Shown: positions 1-8,425 of the stretch, in pieces
How positions within the stretch are numbered: the first letter of the stretch is position 1
How the letters are laid out: every line of letters begins with the position of its first letter
Origin: Flavobacteriales bacterium
GTDB lineage: Bacteria > Bacteroidota > Bacteroidia > Flavobacteriales_D > Sanyastnellaceae
Length of the DNA stretch: 12,270 nucleotides
Direction of reading: 5' to 3'
NCBI GenBank assembly: GCA_028825055.1
Contig: JAPKAW010000040.1
Span: 1 to 12,270 of the forward strand
Program-made: the position numbers and the translations under genes
The notes under the pieces: model-generated
Seen by the model: only the letters and a program-made list of their open reading frames with translations
What the model was told of the DNA's origin: nothing
The model's database searches: none

Positions 1-1
1 T

Positions 2-1930
2 CTGGGCATTCGGGTGGCTCTCTCGGGTGTAAGCACCGCTGGAGCGCTGGCAAACCTCGAGGAAGAAACTCCATCGATGCATTTCGATCGCAGACACGCG
101 GATGCCGATGCGGCTTGGGAACAAGCACTTTCTCGCGTGAACATTGAACCGTTGCGCACAGAAGATGCTATGACGTTTTACACGGCGTTGTACCACAGCA
201 TGCTGAGTCCCGTTTTGTATGAAGATGTGGACGGCCAATACCGCGGATTGGACCAGAACATTCACACTTCGGATGGCTTTACGAATTACACGGTCTTTTC
301 GCTTTGGGACACCTACCGCGCACTGCATCCTTGGATGAACTTGACGCAGCCTGAGCTTGCTTCTGACATGGTCCAGAGCATGCTCGCCCATGCCCGGGAA
401 AGCGCGCACGGTATGCTGCCCATTTGGAGCCATCAAGCCAATGAGAATTGGTGCATGATCGGTTACCACGCTGTTTCGGTATTGGCCGATGCTGTGGCCA
501 CCGGCGTTCCCGGAATCGACTTGAATGAAGCCTTGAACGCTGCCGTTCAAACCGCCAAAGTTCCCTACTTCGACGGACTGGGGGATTATATGGAGTATGG
601 CTATGTCCCGGATGATTTGAGCCATTCCTCGGTATCCAAAACGCTGGAATACGCCTATGATGACTGGTGCATCGCGCGGCTTGCAGAGGCCGCGGGAAAT
701 GCGGATGTCATGGCTGAATTTGACTTGCGTGCTTCTAGCTACCGAGCCGTTTGGGATGCCTCGAGTGGATACATGCGCCCGCGGCTTGCGGACGGAACAT
801 TCCGAAAGGAGTTTGATCCACTGGACACCCACGGACAAGGGTTCATTGAAGGCAATGCCTGGAATTATGGGTTGTATGTTCCACACGCCAGCGACTCCTT
901 GGTCGCCTGGCATGGGGGACCCGAAGCGTTCATCTCCCATCTAGATTCTCTGTTCACCATGGAGTTGGACGATCGCTACTTCGCACACACCGAGGACATC
1001 TCACGCGATGGGATCATCGGCAACTACGTCCACGGCAACGAACCCGGACACCACATCGCTTACCTCTACAATGCTGCCGGTGCACCCGAAAAAACACAGC
1101 AACGCGTGCGCATGATTTGCGACCGCATGTACGGACCGGATGTCAATGGGCTTTGTGGAAATGACGATGCGGGGCAAATGTCCGCGTGGTATTTGTTTAG
1201 CGCTTTGGGATTCTACCCGGTCGCTCCCGGTTCGGGATGGTATGAATTGGGAAGTCCTGCGGTTTCCAGAGCGACGTTGCAACTGGGGACTGACCGCATC
1301 TTGAACATTGAAACGGAAGGCAACGCGGTCGACCGATTTGTCGTGGAATCCGTGTACTGGAATGGTGTTCGCATCGCGGGCACACGCATTCACGCTAAAG
1401 AACTGACCCAAGGCGGTACATTGAAATTCGTTTTTCAAAATGAGTCCAAGACGGCTGGAACAAAGGCGTCCACTCGGCATGCTTTACCTCCGGATGGATG
1501 CGACTTAAATTTAACGTTAAAAGACTCTAAAGCAAAAGATTGGCTCATCTTGTCTCACCTGAATTTTAACAGAGGAAGCTATGTGATTTCGCCCAACGAC
1601 CCTCAAAACATGTTGGGTCGCTTCCAACTTTTCGTCGAAGACAACGCCTTCATCCAGTTGGCTCAAACCACCACGGAATGGCCTTCGCCTAGCCTCATCG
1701 AGGAGCCATTTGGACACCCCGATATTTCCGTAGCACAGCTCCCAACGTTGTATCGCCAATCGTTTGAAGTGCGTTCACAAACTGACTTCGTTGTGCATGG
1801 ACACGCGTCATTTATTTTGGAACCCTCTTGCATCTTCTACCGCCTGGATTTTGAATTGACCCAAGCCGATGGGGTTCTTGAAATCCAAACACACACATTG
1901 CACCCAGCCTCTCCTCCCAACATCACCTGA
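2..1930 (+). CDS. GH92 family alpha-mannosidase, 5'-truncated, with extra C-terminal domain
   Basis: This is the C-terminal part of a glycoside hydrolase family 92 enzyme, a calcium-dependent exo-acting alpha-mannosidase usually exported to the periplasm or cell surface. The frame is open to the window edge, so the GTG at 14 is not a real start. Family signatures appear in order: YHSMLSP and SLWDTYRALHP, then PIWSHQANENWCMIGYHA, YAYDDWCIA, EGNAWNYGLYVPH, HGNEPGHH (Glu codon at 1040) and GNDDAGQMSAWY (Asp codons at 1163 and 1166). The last two motifs are where the family's catalytic acid and base lie. The usual GH92 fold ends near nucleotide 1450. About 160 further residues follow after an AT-rich linker; they are not part of GH92 and I do not recognise them with confidence. 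The N-terminal beta-sandwich and signal peptide lie outside the window. The thioredoxin-fold gene starts 5 bp after the stop, so the two are probably co-transcribed. The GH92 assignment is firm; the exact mannoside linkage cannot be read from the sequence. Confidence 0.93.
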   Translation: MGIRVALSGVSTAGALANLEEETPSMHFDRRHADADAAWEQALSRVNIEPLRTEDAMTFYTALYHSMLSPVLYEDVDGQYRGLDQNIHTSDGFTNYTVFSLWDTYRALHPWMNLTQPELASDMVQSMLAHARESAHGMLPIWSHQANENWCMIGYHAVSVLADAVATGVPGIDLNEALNAAVQTAKVPYFDGLGDYMEYGYVPDDLSHSSVSKTLEYAYDDWCIARLAEAAGNADVMAEFDLRASSYRAVWDASSGYMRPRLADGTFRKEFDPLDTHGQGFIEGNAWNYGLYVPHASDSLVAWHGGPEAFISHLDSLFTMELDDRYFAHTEDISRDGIIGNYVHGNEPGHHIAYLYNAAGAPEKTQQRVRMICDRMYGPDVNGLCGNDDAGQMSAWYLFSALGFYPVAPGSGWYELGSPAVSRATLQLGTDRILNIETEGNAVDRFVVESVYWNGVRIAGTRIHAKELTQGGTLKFVFQNESKTAGTKASTRHALPPDGCDLNLTLKDSKAKDWLILSHLNFNRGSYVISPNDPQNMLGRFQLFVEDNAFIQLAQTTTEWPSPSLIEEPFGHPDISVAQLPTLYRQSFEVRSQTDFVVHGHASFILEPSCIFYRLDFELTQADGVLEIQTHTLHPASPPNIT

Positions 1931-1935
1931 ATACC

Positions 1936-2493
1936 ATGGCCCTCACTCCCACCACCGATCTCCCCCTCGGCTTCAACGCTCCGCACTTCCAACTTCCCAA
2001 TGCTATCGATGGCGCGATGCTTTCGTCACAAGAATTGATGCAAGACGGGCCGACCGTCGTGATGTTTATCTGCAACCACTGCCCTTTTGTGGTGCATCTG
2101 TTGGACGGCTTGGTTGCTTTCGGAAATGACATGCAAGCGCTCGGCGTCAACGTCATTGCTATTTCCAGCAACGATGTCAGCACCCATCCACAAGATGGAT
2201 TCGCCTTGATGAAGGCATTGGCCATCGAAAAGAACTTCCCCTTTCCCTATCTCTACGACGAAAACCAGGCCGTGGCGCGGGCCTATGATGCAGCATGCAC
2301 TCCTGATTTTAGTGTGTTTGACGCCGATCAAATGTGCATATACCGCGGCCAATTTGACGCTTCACGTCCCGGCAACGGCATCCCTGTGACAGGTCACGAT
2401 TTGCGCGACGTTGTGCGCACGATGCTGGCAGGCCACGAGGTTGCCTCAACTGGCCAAATCCCTTCCATGGGATGCAACATCAAGTGGAAATAA
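1936..2493 (+). CDS. Thioredoxin-fold / AhpC-TSA-type redox protein
   Basis: A 185-residue soluble protein of the thioredoxin superfamily, similar to the small Bacteroidota and cyanobacterial proteins annotated as 'thioredoxin family protein' or peroxiredoxin-like. The N-terminal part (APHFQLPNAIDG) is the strand-and-loop start seen in the AhpC/TSA and TlpA groups. Residues 43-52 carry the active site MFICNHCPFV with Cys46 and Cys49 in a C-x-x-C arrangement. Residues ACTPDFSVFD and the following YRGQFDASRPGN match the cis-proline region and the conserved tail of this subgroup. No signal peptide is visible, so it is probably cytoplasmic. The ATG at 1936 is the first start after the upstream stop, with no Shine-Dalgarno, as is usual in Bacteroidota. 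It lies 5 bp after the GH92 gene and probably shares its transcript, though no functional link is obvious. Substrate and direction (reductase or peroxidase) cannot be told from the sequence. Confidence 0.9.
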   Translation: MALTPTTDLPLGFNAPHFQLPNAIDGAMLSSQELMQDGPTVVMFICNHCPFVVHLLDGLVAFGNDMQALGVNVIAISSNDVSTHPQDGFALMKALAIEKNFPFPYLYDENQAVARAYDAACTPDFSVFDADQMCIYRGQFDASRPGNGIPVTGHDLRDVVRTMLAGHEVASTGQIPSMGCNIKWK

Positions 2494-2498
2494 AAACT

Positions 2499-3473
2499 TT
2501 AGGCTTTCAAAACCGAAGCAGCCTTGTGCTCGCGCCATTCCTTGCGCTCTTCCTTCGATAGGAATGTCCATGCGACAATCCGTGTGGACTTGTTGCCCGT
2601 TCCCATGGGAATCGTTTTGATTTCGACGGGCTTGATCGCATTCAATTCGTGATACAGTGCCTTGAGGTGCGACTGTTTGGATACCAGAGAGGAAAACCAA
2701 AATACATTTTTAGCGAAACTGCGGCTTTCCCGCATCATCGTTTGGATGAACTTCACTTCCCCTCCTTCGAAGATCAACTCCTTTGCAATTCCGGAGAAAT
2801 TCAACATCGGACTTTGCTGTTGACCCCCCGTAAGATTGCGCGTCTTGCGCAGAGTTCCTTGAATGGCATCTTCAGCGCTAGCGTGAAAGGGCGGATTGCA
2901 CAGAACCGCGTCCACGCGGTCCGTCGGCTTCAGCATTCCATGAAAAATCCGCTTTCCTTCCGGTTGGAGTCTCAAGTCCAAGTTGTTTAGCAAACCCAGA
3001 TTCCCTGCCTTGATGGCCTCCGCAGAGGTCAAGGATTCCTCCGAGACATCCGATCCTATGAAGGACCACCCGTATTCCACAATTCCGACAATCGGATAGA
3101 TCGTACTCGCCCCAACTCCAACATCCAAACAGGTTGTCTGTGGTCCCTCGGGGATGGAACCGAAATGGTTTTCTCGCAGCACATCGGCGATGTAGTGCAC
3201 ATAATCCGCTCGTCCAGGAACTGGAGGACACAGGTTCTTGTCGGGAAAATCCCACGTTTCTAAACCATAATTGTGAAGGATCAGGGCGCGGTTGAGCAAC
3301 TTAACCGCTTCGGGCTTGGTGAAGTCAATCGTATCGTCACCCGACTTGCTTTTTTTGACAAATGCCGCCAATGCTGGAAGACAAACGACCAACGCGGCGA
3401 CGTCATAGCGATCGCGGTTGCGGTTGCGCGGATGCAGTCTGGGACTGTCTGGTTTCGATTTTACAGGAGGCAC
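2499..3473 (-). CDS. rlmF: 23S rRNA (adenine(1618)-N6)-methyltransferase RlmF
   Basis: A SAM-dependent enzyme that methylates N6 of adenine 1618 of 23S rRNA (E. coli numbering). The 324 residues carry the full family pattern. These are an N-terminal LHPRNRNRDRYD (13-24), CPPVPGRADYVHYIADVL (82-99), the SAM-binding glycine loop LDVGVGAS (116-123), an acidic SDVSEESL (141-148), and the catalytic NPPFHAS (193-199), typical of N6-adenine methyltransferases. A TGGQQ element follows near residue 215. The start is GTG at 3473. No ATG lies in frame between it and the upstream in-frame stop at 3507-3509, and the length is close to the roughly 308 residues of the E. coli enzyme, so GTG is the best choice. 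The gene converges on the thioredoxin gene with only 5 bp between stop codons. It is a housekeeping gene with no evident link to its neighbours. Confidence 0.95.
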   Translation of the reverse strand: MPPVKSKPDSPRLHPRNRNRDRYDVAALVVCLPALAAFVKKSKSGDDTIDFTKPEAVKLLNRALILHNYGLETWDFPDKNLCPPVPGRADYVHYIADVLRENHFGSIPEGPQTTCLDVGVGASTIYPIVGIVEYGWSFIGSDVSEESLTSAEAIKAGNLGLLNNLDLRLQPEGKRIFHGMLKPTDRVDAVLCNPPFHASAEDAIQGTLRKTRNLTGGQQQSPMLNFSGIAKELIFEGGEVKFIQTMMRESRSFAKNVFWFSSLVSKQSHLKALYHELNAIKPVEIKTIPMGTGNKSTRIVAWTFLSKEERKEWREHKAASVLKA

Positions 3474-4067
3474 AGGGCAAGGTACGCACGTTGTCCGGAA
3501 GGCTTGTCATCGCACCATGTGTCGGGTTAATTAATTCACAACGCCGCTTGAATAGATAATTAAAAGCACCTGACTTCCATTGCTTTAAAATTTGCAACTC
3601 ACACGTTACTAACTCTTTATTTATTTTTAGGAAACATCCTATTCCAACGCTCGCCGGCCACCCCACTCCACTTAAAGAGAAGAGAAGGGAAGACTTCGCA
3701 TTGAAATTGCGGGTAAATCCTATGCTAACACCAAAAGGACTTAAGGCAAGACCCACCCCATATCACGCAAATTTCGTCTGAACTGGAATTGGACTCTTGT
3801 GCTGGACGCGTTTGATTTGACTGAAAGAGGACCCCCTTCCCCCGCAAAAACGCTCAAAGCAATCGTTTTGAACTGAAACATAAAACGTCATTAAAGACCT
3901 TTAAGACGGAAATATTCGATCTCCGAAATTGCAGTGAAGCCGTTCGATTCCTTTACGAATTCATGCTATTTCGTCCCGGATAAGACCTGTCAACTTCGCG
4001 TATTAAACCGAATCCCCCCCATTTTCAAACGAGTTGTTTTGACTCATTGGAGGAATAACGATGCGCT
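3474..4067. other. 594-bp intergenic stretch, no convincing gene
   Basis: This separates rlmF from the end of the iron-type operon and is clearly AT-richer than the flanking genes around 3530-3630. A minus-strand open frame (3403-3756) enters it but overlaps the rlmF 5' end in another phase. Its N-terminal part has no recognisable features, so I read it as chance. The stretch should contain the rlmF promoter, but I found no exact match to the Bacteroidota -7 element TAnnTTTG on the minus strand. A terminator-like hairpin is listed separately at 3881-3908. A run of seven C at 4014-4020 is notable only as a homopolymer. Nothing else is supported. Confidence 0.6.
3881..3908 (-). terminator. Candidate Rho-independent terminator downstream of the iron-type operon
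   Basis: On the plus strand the arms are CGTC-A-TTAAAG (3886-3896) and CTTTAA-GACG (3899-3908). They pair over ten base pairs with one bulged A and a very short centre. Read on the minus strand, the hairpin is followed by TTTTA (complement of 3881-3885), giving the layout of an intrinsic terminator for transcripts coming from the DUF393 gene. It lies about 160 bp after that gene's stop, which is rather far, and the stem is AT-rich, so the call is moderate. No closer candidate was seen. Confidence 0.4.
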
Positions 4068-4466
4068 CTAACGCAGAATTCTTTCTCGCATCTCCGGAGA
4101 AACGAGGCAACTCTCCTCCTTTTGTTTGAAGAGCGAATGGCGTCGTGTTGCGACAAACTGATAGGCCCAACTAGTCATCAAACGAGCTCCGATACTCCAT
4201 GGCATTCTTAGCATATTGGCCAACGCACGAATGGCGGCAGCTCCCTCGTGAACCTGGCTGCGCTCGTCGAGAAAGACAACACCTTGAAGCGGAGGAGTTC
4301 GAAGTGATTCTGACAAAAGCTTTTCAGCGGTTTCCCCTTGCAATGGAGCAAAATAAAGAGAACGCCCCATTCCCTCATGCTGGGCGAGCCACTGAACACT
4401 CTTTTGACAAAAGAGGCATGGTCCATCAAAAAACACGATTGACTGGTTCTTTTGATTCTCATCCAT
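4068..4466 (-). CDS. DCC-family (DUF393) thiol-disulfide oxidoreductase
   Basis: A 132-residue protein of the DCC family (DUF393), a thioredoxin-like group named after its conserved D-x-x-C-x-x-C motif. Residues 11-22 read VFFDGPCLFCQK, with Asp14, Cys17 and Cys20 forming that motif. Further family marks are FAPLQGE (39-45), the VVFLDE strand and HEGAAAIRALANML (72-86). No signal peptide is present, so the protein is probably cytoplasmic or membrane-associated on the inner face. It is the last gene of the five-gene minus-strand run, starting 12 bp after the receptor stop. DCC proteins are often encoded near or fused to HTTM/gamma-carboxylase-like proteins, and one is present two genes upstream. 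The redox partner is unknown; supplying or removing electrons for the HTTM protein is an inference. Confidence 0.9.
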   Translation of the reverse strand: MDENQKNQSIVFFDGPCLFCQKSVQWLAQHEGMGRSLYFAPLQGETAEKLLSESLRTPPLQGVVFLDERSQVHEGAAAIRALANMLRMPWSIGARLMTSWAYQFVATRRHSLFKQKEESCLVSPEMRERILR

Positions 4467-4478
4467 GACCTTACAAAC

Positions 4479-7004
4479 TCAACGCGAAGGGCTGTAACTA
4501 ATGGCCAAGCGAACATTGCGACCATCAGCTGGTAAAATCCCAGGACCTGGGTACGCCAATGCTCTTCGAGTAAAATACATGGTATTCGTTGCGTTGTTGA
4601 CCTTCAACCCCAAGTGCAATCCGCGATTGCCTAAATTTCTTCCAACCGCTAAATCCAGCGTATACCGACTTGGGATTTCTCCATAAAGCGCATTGGGAGT
4701 TCTAATAGCATTCGTGGCCTCTGTGAATTGAGATGCCGTCCCATCAAAGTGAACCTGGACATGCCATTGACGCGTATTCCATGTAGCCGCTAACCGCGAT
4801 GTCCATTGCGGCACAAATTCAACTTGCTTTCCTTGAATGGCGTCTAAGCCTCCTTCTAAGTATTCACTGTGCATGTATGACCCTGTCAATTGAACGGTCA
4901 CATTGTTCGTTTCATCTCCACTCAACATCCAGTTTTTACTGATTGCAGCCTCCACCCCCACTGTCCTTGCATTGGATAAGTTGGTTCTCAACAAGACAGG
5001 GCGTTCAATTAAAACAGGATCAGGAACCGTTGTCGTAATCAAGCCAATCTTATCCCGATACCACAATCCAAAGACCCCCACATCAAGGCTTAAAACGTTT
5101 GACTTTTTACGAAAACCCAAATCCACATTGTAGCCTCGTTCATCCTTGATTTCTGGATCAATGACAACCCCGAGGTTGCTCAATTGGATGTCCGAGAAAT
5201 TGATGGCTCTATAGTTGGCCACTGCATTTCCATACATCTCGACACCTCGGCCAGCAAGCCACGAAAAACCTACCCCTGGAAGGAGTACTCCTCTGCTTCT
5301 TCGCTCATAGGATGAAAACAACGAGTCCTCCACAATTCCTCCCGCTCCATTGTAAATAACTTCCCTATACACCCCTTCTGCCTCCGATTCTATCCACTCC
5401 AATCGCAGACCTGGAGTCAAAGAGAGTCTCTCTCCCAATGCAACAATCGCTTGCGCGAAAGAAGCGACCTGCTTGTTTGGCAAACGATAGGTTGAGCCAT
5501 CCACCTCATCAGGTGTTAGAAAAGAGAAATCGGCATCCCCGCCCGAAGTGCCAAGACCCTGGCTCATATCGTTGTTACCCGAATACGCTTGCAGCCCTAA
5601 AACAAGGGCATGCCATTTATCTGAACCTATTTTCTCCCAGCGACGAGTCGTGCGAATATCTGTACCGACAGACTTGAAACCACCGTCGATCAAACCGCGT
5701 TCTTGAAGAGGATCCACACGATTTGGAGTCCCCAAGAAACCAAGCGAAACGCGTGATGCTATTAAACCATGAACCTTCAAATGGACCTCCCAGGGAGATT
5801 GAGAAGGCTGCCAATGCGCCTGGGTTGAAGCCAAGTTCCAAGCTACTTTGAACCAGTTCCTCTCCCGGTTAGATGCCCGTGGATTCATAGCAAACTGTGC
5901 ATCTGTTAAGCCTCCTGACTGCTGTTCTTGGCGTCGCATCCATGAAAACTGATGTTCCAATGTCAGAACTCCATTTTCCCCTGCAAACCGTTGTTTCAAC
6001 GAGGCAAAAGCTGTCGTACTCTCAAAGTCTGAATGCGGTCTCCAACCACTTCCTCTTCGATGATCCACCGACACCAACACCGCTGTGTTTTCACCTCCTT
6101 TTTTAAAAGTCGTTCCCCACATTTGATGCCCGACAAATCCACCCTGATTCGGAGCATATGAAGTCGTTGAAGAAATTCCTTTTACTTGAGCCCTCTCATT
6201 CCAATCTGCCGATTCCATTATGAAGTTCAGCATTCCTCCAAGTTGCGAGCCATATTGAAGCGCATTGGCCCCCATTACGTGCTGAATCGACTGAACCATC
6301 TGTAACGGCGGAGTATAGTACGCTTCGGGATAACCCAATGGATCAGCCGCTATGGGGATTCCATTTTGACGCATGCTCATGTGCGAAGATCGATTGGGAC
6401 TTAGACCACGCACCCCAACACCCAACTGCAAACCTGCACCGTCACTTTCCCAAACGTTAGCGCCTGGAAGACCGGAGAACACATTTCTCGCTTGAAATTC
6501 ACCAGGAACTGCCAACTGCTTTGCAGGTCTTAAAACGGTGCTTTTCATGCCACGATACACCCCCCCATCGCGCAAAGCTCCCATCCATTCGACGCCCACA
6601 TCTCCTCCTTCAATCTTAGCTTCATTGAGAATAACCGTTGACGATTGCAAAACATAGACGCACGGGTTTTCGACATCACACTCTCCCAAAGAGCTTGTTT
6701 CCAAAGGCACAAAACCAATGGCAGAAATGAGCAATTTTATATTGGAAGTGATGGAGGAGTATTGAAACCTTCCAAAGGTATCCGTTGATGTTAGCGCCTC
6801 CTTTCGCCCCTTTGTATTCACCAAGAAAACGGATGCTCCTTCAATCGGATCGGCCGCTTCCGTTACAACCACAGCGTGGAGCGTTTGTGACCGAATCCCA
6901 TCTTCATCATCTTGACCAAACAAAGTTGTGCCAGAAAAAACCCAAGACAAGCCAAAGACCAAGCAAAAGATTCTAATGGAAGCGTGAAAAGACGTTGTAT
7001 TCAT
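4479..7004 (-). CDS. TonB-dependent outer-membrane receptor, FecA-like
   Basis: An outer-membrane beta-barrel transporter driven by TonB-ExbBD, probably for a ferric chelate. I chose the ATG at 7004. It leaves 4 bp after the HTTM stop and puts the signal peptide (ending near TTLFGQ) at the true N terminus, whereas the longer 7049 reading overlaps the upstream gene by 41 bp. In the resulting 841 residues, about 35-125 form a carboxypeptidase-regulatory-like domain (VVVTEAADPIEGASVFLVN … GFVPLET), typical of Bacteroidota receptors. About 150-265 form the plug (FSGLPGANVWES, GVGVRGLSPNRSSHMSMRQN, GIPIAADPLGYPEAYYTPP, MGANALQYGSQLGGMLNF). The remainder is the barrel, ending in LAISYSPSR. The GIPIAADPLGYPEAYY and ALQYGSQLGG segments resemble the ferric-dicitrate receptor FecA. 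No FecA-type N-terminal signalling domain and no FecI/FecR pair are present, so transcription is not controlled that way. The gene lies between the HTTM and DUF393 genes. The substrate is inferred as iron from imelysin context, not proven. Confidence 0.92.
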   Translation of the reverse strand: MNTTSFHASIRIFCLVFGLSWVFSGTTLFGQDDEDGIRSQTLHAVVVTEAADPIEGASVFLVNTKGRKEALTSTDTFGRFQYSSITSNIKLLISAIGFVPLETSSLGECDVENPCVYVLQSSTVILNEAKIEGGDVGVEWMGALRDGGVYRGMKSTVLRPAKQLAVPGEFQARNVFSGLPGANVWESDGAGLQLGVGVRGLSPNRSSHMSMRQNGIPIAADPLGYPEAYYTPPLQMVQSIQHVMGANALQYGSQLGGMLNFIMESADWNERAQVKGISSTTSYAPNQGGFVGHQMWGTTFKKGGENTAVLVSVDHRRGSGWRPHSDFESTTAFASLKQRFAGENGVLTLEHQFSWMRRQEQQSGGLTDAQFAMNPRASNRERNWFKVAWNLASTQAHWQPSQSPWEVHLKVHGLIASRVSLGFLGTPNRVDPLQERGLIDGGFKSVGTDIRTTRRWEKIGSDKWHALVLGLQAYSGNNDMSQGLGTSGGDADFSFLTPDEVDGSTYRLPNKQVASFAQAIVALGERLSLTPGLRLEWIESEAEGVYREVIYNGAGGIVEDSLFSSYERRSRGVLLPGVGFSWLAGRGVEMYGNAVANYRAINFSDIQLSNLGVVIDPEIKDERGYNVDLGFRKKSNVLSLDVGVFGLWYRDKIGLITTTVPDPVLIERPVLLRTNLSNARTVGVEAAISKNWMLSGDETNNVTVQLTGSYMHSEYLEGGLDAIQGKQVEFVPQWTSRLAATWNTRQWHVQVHFDGTASQFTEATNAIRTPNALYGEIPSRYTLDLAVGRNLGNRGLHLGLKVNNATNTMYFTRRALAYPGPGILPADGRNVRLAISYSPSR

Positions 7005-7008
7005 GACG

Positions 7009-8400
7009 TTACCAGCCATTTGACTCCTTAAAAGACGCCCTGATTTCACGCAAGTCCATTGGACGAATGATGGAGTCCATTGGCATTAAATAATCGCTGC
7101 GCTTGGTCCCTTTATTAACGGTTCGCAAATCTACGTAAGGGTTCACAAACAATTGAGACCTTCTCCCATTCAAACTAACCCAAACTTCACTTCGCACCCG
7201 AACCTTTTCTCCAATGCGTTCTTCCCATGCATCTCCAATGATGTGACCAAAGTCGACGATCATATCAGGCTGGGTGCTCATCGCTTTTTGTTGATTCGGG
7301 GAAAGCCAATCATCGATATTCACTTCCTGTTCGTCACCTCTTTCATCAACAATGTAAAATGTTGCCCACCCCGCCTTCTCCATTAGCATCACTCGCCAAC
7401 TAAAGCGGTAGCCTTGCTCATGCCAAAACAAGACCCCAGGCGATGCGATGCTGCGGAGCGGAATCACAGCTTGAATCAAGAGAAAACCCAATGCCATTCC
7501 AAAGCTCCACCTTCTTGGTATGAGAGAGCCTTTCGTATTTGACACACCTTGACCCTGAGACAAATCTTCTTTGTTTAGCGCCCTCAATAAAAACGTTCGA
7601 AAACGAGCTATGGACATCAAAAATTGATTGTGCCATTGATCCGTGAAAAACACGGTGGTGCATGCTATCATCACCCAAGGAAAAACACCAATTGGGAACA
7701 AAACCCACGTCAACACATGAAAGAGGACAAGAACAGGATAGAAGTACTTTCGAAATCGCGCCACGATTAATCCAATGGGGCTAACTAGATCAAATATTGC
7801 TCCAGCCCAACTGAATGCGAAGGCTACCCACCTTTGTTCAAACAAACCTCCTATCACAGGCATTCCACTATGCTGGGGCAACCAGATAGCCAAAGGCAAA
7901 GCTTGGGTCATCCAGTCTGAGTTTAGTTTGGAAAAACCGGCGTAGAAATAGACAAGACAGAGCAACAAACGAGGCGTCCATATAAAATACCACGGCGCCA
8001 CCCCGCTAGATTCCTTTGAAGGAATAAAAGCCAACAACAGCGCCATCAATGACACGAAGTAGTAGTGATTCAGATAGTTGGACTTATCCAACAATTCAAC
8101 ATAGGTGAAGCAAAAGAAAAACAGCGCTGCTGCCCATTGATGCCATTTTTCAAAAAACATCCCAATACTCCCCAAAATCATACCTGAAAAAAGGAAAATC
8201 GTCCCAACATCATTGGGGCGAGGGAGCCAACTGAACCCATCAAAAGGAAACAAAACAATGGGATCCAACAATTGAGTTGATACCCAGCCTCTCAAAATAA
8301 AACGAAGCGAACTAAAGAGCGTCAGAAGCGCAAACATTCTGCGCAACGTGACAAGCGGAGCAATATCTAAATCATCTGACAGTTTATAAGGCTTCATCAT
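7009..8400 (-). CDS. HTTM / vitamin K-dependent gamma-carboxylase-like membrane protein
   Basis: A 463-residue inner-membrane protein of the HTTM (horizontally transferred transmembrane) family, related to animal gamma-glutamyl carboxylase, which turns glutamate into the metal-binding residue Gla using reduced vitamin K. At least seven hydrophobic segments lie between about residues 20 and 255, with another at about 300-316. The soluble C-terminal part (about 330-425) contains RFSWRVMLMEKAG, TQPDMIVDFGH and VSLNGRRSQLFVNPYVDL, which match the conserved region of carboxylases. YFYAGFSKLNSDW (151-163) matches the YFYAG…K-L-x-x-D-W signature holding the animal enzyme's catalytic lysine; here it would be Lys158. 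NHYYF (111-115, His112) may correspond to the active-site histidine region. Either of two tandem ATGs (8400, 8397) could be the start. It begins 25 bp after the imelysin stop, inside the operon. Carboxylase activity is inferred; many HTTM proteins are uncharacterised. Confidence 0.87.
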   Translation of the reverse strand: MMKPYKLSDDLDIAPLVTLRRMFALLTLFSSLRFILRGWVSTQLLDPIVLFPFDGFSWLPRPNDVGTIFLFSGMILGSIGMFFEKWHQWAAALFFFCFTYVELLDKSNYLNHYYFVSLMALLLAFIPSKESSGVAPWYFIWTPRLLLCLVYFYAGFSKLNSDWMTQALPLAIWLPQHSGMPVIGGLFEQRWVAFAFSWAGAIFDLVSPIGLIVARFRKYFYPVLVLFHVLTWVLFPIGVFPWVMIACTTVFFTDQWHNQFLMSIARFRTFLLRALNKEDLSQGQGVSNTKGSLIPRRWSFGMALGFLLIQAVIPLRSIASPGVLFWHEQGYRFSWRVMLMEKAGWATFYIVDERGDEQEVNIDDWLSPNQQKAMSTQPDMIVDFGHIIGDAWEERIGEKVRVRSEVWVSLNGRRSQLFVNPYVDLRTVNKGTKRSDYLMPMDSIIRPMDLREIRASFKESNGW

Positions 8401-8425
8401 CCCTTAAGAGCCCCCGTCAAATTGA

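Noticed and set aside
14..16. GTG at 14 as start of the mannosidase
   Set aside because: The frame continues open to the left edge with residues that fit the GH92 family, so the gene is truncated by the window.
1001..1480. Minus-strand 159-codon frame inside the mannosidase
   Set aside because: It lies antisense to strongly conserved GH92 motifs and its translation looks random.
3403..3756. Minus-strand open frame of 117 codons upstream of rlmF
   Set aside because: It overlaps the conserved rlmF N-terminal coding region in another phase and its product has no recognisable feature.
7005..7049. Longer N terminus for the TonB receptor starting at 7049
   Set aside because: It overlaps the HTTM gene by 41 bp and pushes the signal peptide inward; the ATG at 7004 gives a clean signal peptide and a 4-bp gap.
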